From: G963720475 sp963720475
GTDB taxonomy: Bacteria; Actinomycetota; Thermoleophilia; Solirubrobacterales; Thermoleophilaceae
Reading direction: 5' to 3'
DNA: 64,000 nucleotides
Assembly (NCBI GenBank): GCA_963720475.1
Contig: OY970394.1
Coordinates: 2,418,001 to 2,482,000 of the forward strand
Under the pieces are notes generated by a model that saw only the letters and a program-made list of their open reading frames with translations, did not search any database and was not told the DNA's origin. Both the position numbers and the translations under genes were made by a program. How positions within the stretch are numbered: position 1 is the first letter of the stretch; every line of letters begins with the position of its first letter. Shown here in pieces: positions 59,212-64,000 of this stretch.

Positions 59212-60033
59212 GCGGGCTCGAGCGTCAGGCTGAGGTCGAGCGTGGGCGCCGAGTGCGTCAGCGCGCCGATCGAGATGCGGTCGACGCCGGACTCGGCGAC
59301 CGCGCGGACGTTGTCGAGCGTGATGCCGCCGGACGCCTCGAGCGTCGCGCGCCCGTCGGCCCGCTCGACAGCGGCGCGAAGCTCGTCGGGGCTCATGTTG
59401 TCGAGCAGGATCAGCTTCGCGCCAGCGTCGAGGGCTGCGTCGAGCTCGTCGAGGTCGCGGCATTCGACCTGCACCGCGACCCCGTCTGGTGCGTTCTCCA
59501 CGGCCTTGCGCGTCGCCTCTTCCACGCCGCCCGCGAGCGCGACGTGGTTCTCCTTGATCAGGATCGCGTCGTGGAGGCCGGCGCGGTGCGAGACGCCGCC
59601 GCCCGCCACGACCGCCCGCTTCTCGAGCTCGCGCAGCCCCGGGGTTGTTTTGCGCGTGTCGAGTATCTGCGCACCCGTGCCCTCGACCGCCCGTACGAAC
59701 TGCGCCGTGAGGGTGGCGATCCCCGAGAGGCGACCGAGGAAGTTGAGCGCGACGCGCTCGCCCGCGAGGATCGGACGGGCGCTGCCCTCGATTCCGGGCG
59801 ACCCCGCGGTCGCGCCAGACACCTTCATCGGCACGGGCATCGAAGGAAAGCGAGCCGTCGAGCTCGCGTAAGACTGCTGCGCAATGTCGATGCCGCAGAT
59901 AACGCCCGCGGCTTTCTGCGTGATCACCGCGACGTGCCTCGCCTCCGTGGGAACGACCGCGATCCGAGGTGAGGTCGCGGTCGGCGCCGTCCTCCGCCAG
60001 GGCGGCCTCGATCAACTCGTCGACCGTCGTCAC
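59208..60033 (-). CDS. nadC: Nicotinate-nucleotide pyrophosphorylase (reading frame broken three times)
   Basis: It converts quinolinate and PRPP to nicotinate mononucleotide. From the GTG (GTGA overlap with the upstream stop) the frame reads VTTVDELIEAALAEDGADRDLTS; one extra G near 59964 shifts to IAVVPTEARHVAVITQKAAG; a missing G near 59871-59885 returns to VLRELDGSLSFDARADEGVW; an extra A near 59791-59793 shifts again to IEGSARPILAGERVALNFLGRLSGIAT, which runs intact through ILDTRKTTPGLRELEK, HRAGLHDAILIKENHV and VEASGGIT-like LEASGGITLDNVRA to the stop. Restoring the three bases gives a full-length protein of normal size. An isolated 239-residue frame starting at 59927 is only the remnant. 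Confidence 0.88.
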
Positions 60034-61295
60034 GACGCACCCGCCGGCAACAGCCCGGGCAGCGCGAGCGTGGGCAGCGCGCCGAGCAGGACGAGCACGC
60101 CGTCGCGCGCGGTCAACCGCAGCGTGAGCTCGGTGCCGGGCGCGGCGGCACGGAAGCCACGCGACTCCCGCGCGACCCACTCGAGCGTCGCGTCCACGAT
60201 CGGCGCCGGGCGCATCGGCACTTTCGCGAGGCGCTCGGCGATCGCCTTCGCCGCCGCGATCAGGCGCCGGCCGGAGTCGAGCTCGGCGAGCACCGCCCCG
60301 GCCTCGCGCAGGGCAGGGATGAAGCGCATGTGCATCAGCATCCGGCGGAACACCTCGCGTAGGCCGGCGGAGCCCGCGGCCGCACGCATCCACGTTGCCG
60401 TCAGGACGAGCAGCGCGGCCCGCGCGCCGCGACGGAGGGTCTCGTCGAGCCCGATCTCGGCGGTCAGGCCGAAGAAGAGGGCGAACCCGCCCAGCAGGAG
60501 GGCGAACGCGACACCGGCCGGGATCACCTCGCGGTCGAGCCGGGCCGGGATCGAGGCGAGCACGAGGAACGCCGCCACCGCGCCCAGCAGCACCCATTCG
60601 GTCGTCAGCAGCAGCAGGACGAAGGCGACCGTGGCGGCGATCACGACGGCGCGCGGATCGAAGCGCTGGCGGCGCTCCTCCGGCTCGGCGCGCGCACCCG
60701 ACCCGGGCTCGAGCTCCTCCGGCGTCTGCTCGGGCCAGTTGTGCAGGCCGCGGCGGTAGACGATCACCTGCACCGTGCTGGCGAAGATCGTCCAGGCGAC
60801 GATCGAGGCGGCGGTGAATGCGAGTGCGGCCGCCTCACCGTCGGGCAGCAGCGGCAACCGGCCGGCGAGGTTCTCGTAGCTCCCGGTGAACGCTTCGCGG
60901 CCGACGAGGATCCAGATCGCGGCTGCGCTCAGCAACGCGTTGTGAACCAGTCGAATCGCGGCACACGCGAGACCCTGGAAAAGCGGGCGCACGCCGCGCG
61001 CCTCGAGCCTGCCCAACATCGGCGCCGTGAGCGCTTGGGTGAGCGGGCCGTTGAAGCGCGCCGGCCCGATGATCGCGACCGTCTGGAGCATCGCCGCGAT
61101 GCTCGCGCCGTAGCCCTCGCGTCCACCCCGGCGCTCCGAGGTGCGAGCGAGGGCTACCCCGCCTGCGAGCGCGATGAAGAAGGCGCCGCCGGGCGCGAGC
61201 CGCGAGCCGAGGAACGAGACCGTCGCGACGTGCGCGAGGCCGGTCGGGTGGTGCTCCTCGCGTCCGGGCTCCGAGGCCGCTGCGTCGCTAGCCAT
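60030..61295 (-). CDS. Integral membrane protein, unknown function
   Basis: A 421-residue protein with roughly eight hydrophobic segments (GGAFFIALAGGVALA; LAFTAASIVAWTIFASTVQVIV; AVVIAATVAFVLLLLTTEWVLLGAVAAFLVLAS; GVAFALLLGGFALFFGLTAEI) and a soluble Arg-rich loop between the third and fourth (about residues 205-235). LIAAAKAIAERLAKVPMRPAP near the C-terminus is polar. Some layout resembles transporter permeases, but no family was recognised. It overlaps prfB (8 bp) and nadC (4 bp), so it belongs to the secA-prfB-nadC operon. Confidence 0.65.
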   Translation of the reverse strand: MASDAAASEPGREEHHPTGLAHVATVSFLGSRLAPGGAFFIALAGGVALARTSERRGGREGYGASIAAMLQTVAIIGPARFNGPLTQALTAPMLGRLEARGVRPLFQGLACAAIRLVHNALLSAAAIWILVGREAFTGSYENLAGRLPLLPDGEAAALAFTAASIVAWTIFASTVQVIVYRRGLHNWPEQTPEELEPGSGARAEPEERRQRFDPRAVVIAATVAFVLLLLTTEWVLLGAVAAFLVLASIPARLDREVIPAGVAFALLLGGFALFFGLTAEIGLDETLRRGARAALLVLTATWMRAAAGSAGLREVFRRMLMHMRFIPALREAGAVLAELDSGRRLIAAAKAIAERLAKVPMRPAPIVDATLEWVARESRGFRAAAPGTELTLRLTARDGVLVLLGALPTLALPGLLPAGAS

Positions 61296-62384
61296 CCACG
61301 GCACCCCCGGCTCGCCGCAGCAGTTCCGCACGGACGAAGCGGTCGAGGTCGCCGTTCAGGACGCGGTCGGTGTCGCCCGCCTCGACGCCGGTCCGGTGGT
61401 CCTTCACGCGCTGGTCGGGATGGAGGAAGTACGACCGGATCTGCGATCCCCAACCGACGTCCTGCGCCTCGCCGGTCTCACGCGCGAGCTCCTCGGCGCG
61501 CTCGGCCTCGCGGCGCTCGAGCAGCTTCGCGCGTAGGAAGGTCATCGCCGTCGTTTTGTTCGACGACTGCGAGCGCTCGTTCTGACACTGGACCACGATC
61601 CCCGTCGGCCGGTGGGTGATTCGCACCGCCGAGTCGGTCTTGTTGACGTGCTGGCCGCCGGCGCCCGAGGCGCGGTAGGTGTCGATCTGGAGGTCGTCGT
61701 CGTCGATCTCGATGTCGACGTCCTCCTCGACGAGCGGGCTGACCTCCACACCCGCAAACGCCGTGTGGCGGCGCGCGGCCGAGTCGAACGGGGAGATCCG
61801 GATCAGCCGGTGGACACCGCGCTCGGCCGAGAGCAGGCCATACGCGTGCTCGCCCCGCGCGACGAACGTCGCCGACTTCAAGCCCGGCCTCCTCCCCGGC
61901 GCTCGCCTCCTTCATCTCGACCGTGAACCCGCGGCCCTCGGCCCAGCGAAGCTCCATCCGCAGCAGCATCTCAGCCCAGTCCTGTGCATCGGTCCCGCCC
62001 GCGCCGGCGTTGACCGTCACGACCGCGTCGCCGTCGTCGTAGTCGCCCGCGAACAGCCGCGCCTCCTCGAGCGCCTCGACGCGCGACTCGATCGCAGCCC
62101 GCTGATCATCGAGCTCGGCGGCGATCGAATCGTCGTCGGCAGCGAGCTCGGTCAGCGCGTCGAGGTCTTCGAGGTCGGCCTCGAGCGCGCGGAACTCGTC
62201 GAGCCGGCGCTTCAGGCGCGCGTGCTCTGCCGATACGCCGGCCGCTCGCTCCTGGTCGTCCCAGAAGCCGGGAGCGCCCATCTCCTGCTCGAGCGACTCG
62301 ACGCGCTCGGCGAGGCCAGCTGGGTCAAAGGTAGTCCGCGAGCAGCGTCAGCCGGTCGCGGAGGGGCGCGGCTGCGTCAGCCAC
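61288..62384 (-). CDS. prfB: Peptide chain release factor 2 with programmed +1 frameshift, plus one further frame break
   Basis: RF2 terminates at UGA/UAA. The GTG start, directly after the secA stop, gives 19 codons to CTT TGA at 62330-62325; a +1 shift there continues as DPAGLAERVESLEQEMGAPGFWDD, the classic autoregulated site. The protein runs on through VVTVNAGAGGTDAQDWAEMLLRME, then a second shift is needed near 61876-61882 (GGGCTTGAAG; one extra base) to go from EASAGEEAGL to KSATFVARGEHAYGLL. The rest carries the GGQ in RASGAGGQHVNKTDSAVRITH. The tripeptide SPF in RISPFDSAARRH marks RF2. The second break is not a known recoding site and is probably an indel. Confidence 0.93.
62324..62330 (-). 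promoter_or_regulatory. RF2 programmed +1 frameshift site CTTTGAC
   Basis: On the minus strand the codons read GAC TAC CTT TGA C. In RF2 mRNAs the ribosome pauses at the UGA when RF2 is scarce and slips from CUU to UUU, continuing as GAC. The stop is codon 20 here. The Shine-Dalgarno-like stimulator upstream is weak (GCGGA), unlike the strong one of E. coli. Confidence 0.9.
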
Positions 62385-64000
62385 CTATGCCCCGTGACAC
62401 TTCTTGTATTTCTTGCCGGAGCCGCATGGGCACGGGTCGTTGCGGCCGACCTCGTCCTCGACGATCCGCTGTTCGACCTGCGGGACGACGGCGACCTGCT
62501 CGCCGCCGGCTGCCTCCGGATCGCCAGCCACCACTGCGGCGCCCGCTCCGGCGGCGCCCGCGGCTGCTGCAGCCAGCGCGCTCGGCTGATCGGCTGCGGT
62601 GCCGCCCGCGTAGCTGAGGTCGGCGGCGGCCGCTCGGCCGGGCGAGACGTCCTGGCCTAGGGCGCCGTTGCCGCCCTCGCCCTCGATCTCGACCTCGACG
62701 TGGAAGATGTAGCGCGCGAACTCCTCCCAGATCGCGTTCATCAGCTCCTCGAAGATCGTGCGCGCCTCGTTCTTGTAGGCGACAAGCGGATCCTCCTGGG
62801 CGAAGCCGCGCAGATGGATGCCCTCGCGCAGGTAGTCCATGTCGTGGAGGTGTTCGCGCCAGCGGTCGTCGATGATCTGGAGCAGGATGAAGCGCTCGAG
62901 CTGGCGCATCAGCTCGGGGCCGAGCTCGTTCTCGCGGTCCGTGTAGGCCTCGAAGATGTCCTCGTGAAGCTCTGAGCGGAGCTGCTCGCGGTCGAGCTTG
63001 TTCGGGTCGAAGTCCTCCGGCGCGACGGCCACCGGGTAGAGCTGCTCGAGCTGCGTGAAGAGGCCGTCGAGGTCCCACTCCTCGACGAACTCGCCGACGA
63101 GATAGACGTCCATGATCCGGTCGACGACGTCGGTGATCGCGCCCCGGGTGCGATCGGAGATGTCCTCGCCCTCGAGGATCTCGTCGCGGTACTCGTAGAT
63201 GACGTCGCGCTGCAGGTTCATCACGTCGTCGTACTCGAGCACGCGCTTGCGGATGAGGAAGTTCTGCTCCTCCACCTTCTTCTGGGCGTTCTCGATCTGC
63301 TTCGAGAGCATCGAGGCCTCGATCGGCTCCTCCTCTCCCTCCTCGCTGGTCGGACCGAGCCGGTCGAGGATCTTGTAGATCCGGTCGCCGGCGAAGAGGC
63401 GCACGAGGTCGTCCTCGGCGGAGAGGTAGAAGCGTGACTCGCCCGGGTCGCCCTGGCGGCCTGAGCGTCCGCGCAGCTGGTTGTCGATCCGGCGCGACTC
63501 GTGGCGCTCGGTGCCGAGGATGAAGAGGCCGCCCGACTCGAGCACCTCCTCGTGCGAGCTCTCGACGTCCTTCTCGACCTGCGGGAAGACCTCGTCCCAG
63601 GCGTTGTCGTACTCGTCGGTCTCGGGCTCGAGGCCGCGTTTCGCGAGCTCGCGGTGGGTGAGGTGCTCGGCGTTGCCGCCCAGCTTGATGTCGACGCCGC
63701 GGCCGGCCATGTTGGTCGCGATCGTGACCGCGCCGGGGCTGCCCGCCTCGGCGATCGTCTCGCCTTCGCGTTCGGCGTGCTCGGGCTTCGCGTTCAGGAC
63801 CGTGTGGTTGATCCCCTTCTGCTTCAGCTGCTCGGAGAGGAGTTCCGAGACCTCGACGGCGATCGTGCCGACGAGCACCGGCTGGCCGATCGCGTTGCGT
63901 TCCTCGATCTCGCGCACGACCGCGCTCCACTTGCCGTCCTTGGTCTTGTAGATCTTGTCGTTCTGGTCGTTGCGGACCATGTCCTTGTTCGTCGGGATCT
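62385..64000 (-). CDS. secA: SecA, preprotein translocase ATPase (3' part, truncated by window edge)
   Basis: The C-terminal 537 or so residues of SecA; the rest lies beyond 64000. Visible are IPTNKDMVRNDQNDKIYKTK, the second ATPase half QPVLVGTIAVEVSELLSEQL, VTIATNMAGRGVDIKLGG, DNQLRGRSGRQGDPGESRF and the scaffold/wing region LHDMDYLREGIHLRGFAQEDPL. The extreme C-terminus has the zinc motif NDPCPCGSGKKYKKCHGA that binds SecB or ribosome, after an Ala-rich linker. It is followed with no gap by prfB. Confidence 0.97.
   Translation of the reverse strand, partial: IPTNKDMVRNDQNDKIYKTKDGKWSAVVREIEERNAIGQPVLVGTIAVEVSELLSEQLKQKGINHTVLNAKPEHAEREGETIAEAGSPGAVTIATNMAGRGVDIKLGGNAEHLTHRELAKRGLEPETDEYDNAWDEVFPQVEKDVESSHEEVLESGGLFILGTERHESRRIDNQLRGRSGRQGDPGESRFYLSAEDDLVRLFAGDRIYKILDRLGPTSEEGEEEPIEASMLSKQIENAQKKVEEQNFLIRKRVLEYDDVMNLQRDVIYEYRDEILEGEDISDRTRGAITDVVDRIMDVYLVGEFVEEWDLDGLFTQLEQLYPVAVAPEDFDPNKLDREQLRSELHEDIFEAYTDRENELGPELMRQLERFILLQIIDDRWREHLHDMDYLREGIHLRGFAQEDPLVAYKNEARTIFEELMNAIWEEFARYIFHVEVEIEGEGGNGALGQDVSPGRAAAADLSYAGGTAADQPSALAAAAAGAAGAGAAVVAGDPEAAGGEQVAVVPQVEQRIVEDEVGRNDPCPCGSGKKYKKCHGA

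Noticed and set aside
59208..59927. nadC as an intact 239-residue gene starting at 59927
   Set aside because: Residues about 15-50 of that frame match no NadC pattern, while another frame in the same stretch does; the frame is an indel product.

Overview
This is about 64 kb of very GC-rich bacterial chromosome with tightly packed genes, many GTG/TTG starts and frequent 4-bp stop/start overlaps. The GC bias, an F420-type luciferase-like oxidoreductase, several P450s, a Hanks-type kinase, Tad-pilus parts and a short exopolyphosphatase next to ppk1 and CHAD proteins suggest an actinobacterium, probably Thermoleophilia (Solirubrobacterales/Gaiellales-like). The taxon is inferred, not proven. No transposase, integrase, prophage, CRISPR array, rRNA or tRNA gene was seen; the one clear RNA gene is tmRNA.

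Layout. 1-3.9 kb: partial rlmH, an M48 protease, a phosphoesterase, and a lipoprotein/Ser-Thr kinase pair. 3.9-12.6 kb: a glycolytic operon gap-pgk-tpiA-gpmI with tgt, then rapZ and uvrC. 12.8-16.1 kb: a MaoC hydratase and a Tad-type set with two TadE-like pseudopilins, a TadZ/CpaE-like ATPase and an unusual TadG-like/VanY/lytic transglycosylase fusion. 16-20.6 kb: a secreted protein, uppP, ppa, small membrane proteins and an enoyl-CoA hydratase. 20.6-25.8 kb: a polyphosphate operon (ppx, two CHAD proteins, ppk1, HD protein). 25.8-37 kb: an ABC exporter, PAS plus metallo-beta-lactamase-fold pair, assorted enzymes and secreted proteins. 37-44 kb: a hexapeptide-repeat, cysteine-column protein of unknown function, a VOC protein, two P450s, an F420-type oxidoreductase, a TetR regulator and an enoyl-reductase-like protein. 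44-51.6 kb: ssrA (tmRNA) and a long operon ftsE-ftsX-lipoprotein-ctpA-rnr-smpB. 51.6-64 kb: RibD-like reductase, nadA, a secreted subtilase, a dipeptidase-like protein, nadC, a membrane protein, prfB with its classical programmed frameshift, and the 3' part of secA.

Three observations stand out. First, a roughly 76-nt intergenic element occurs three times, with outer helices that differ in sequence but still pair around conserved core sequences, which looks like an undescribed structured RNA or REP-like family. Second, the protein at 37017-37541 is built from 21 in-register hexapeptides, with eight cysteines spaced exactly three residues apart. Third, several conserved genes (uvrC, nadC, prfB, the dipeptidase-like gene, the RibD-like gene and the first tadE) each carry one or more single-base frame disruptions. 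Their number in housekeeping genes points to residual indel errors in the assembly rather than pseudogenes, so starts and stops in those genes should be read with caution.
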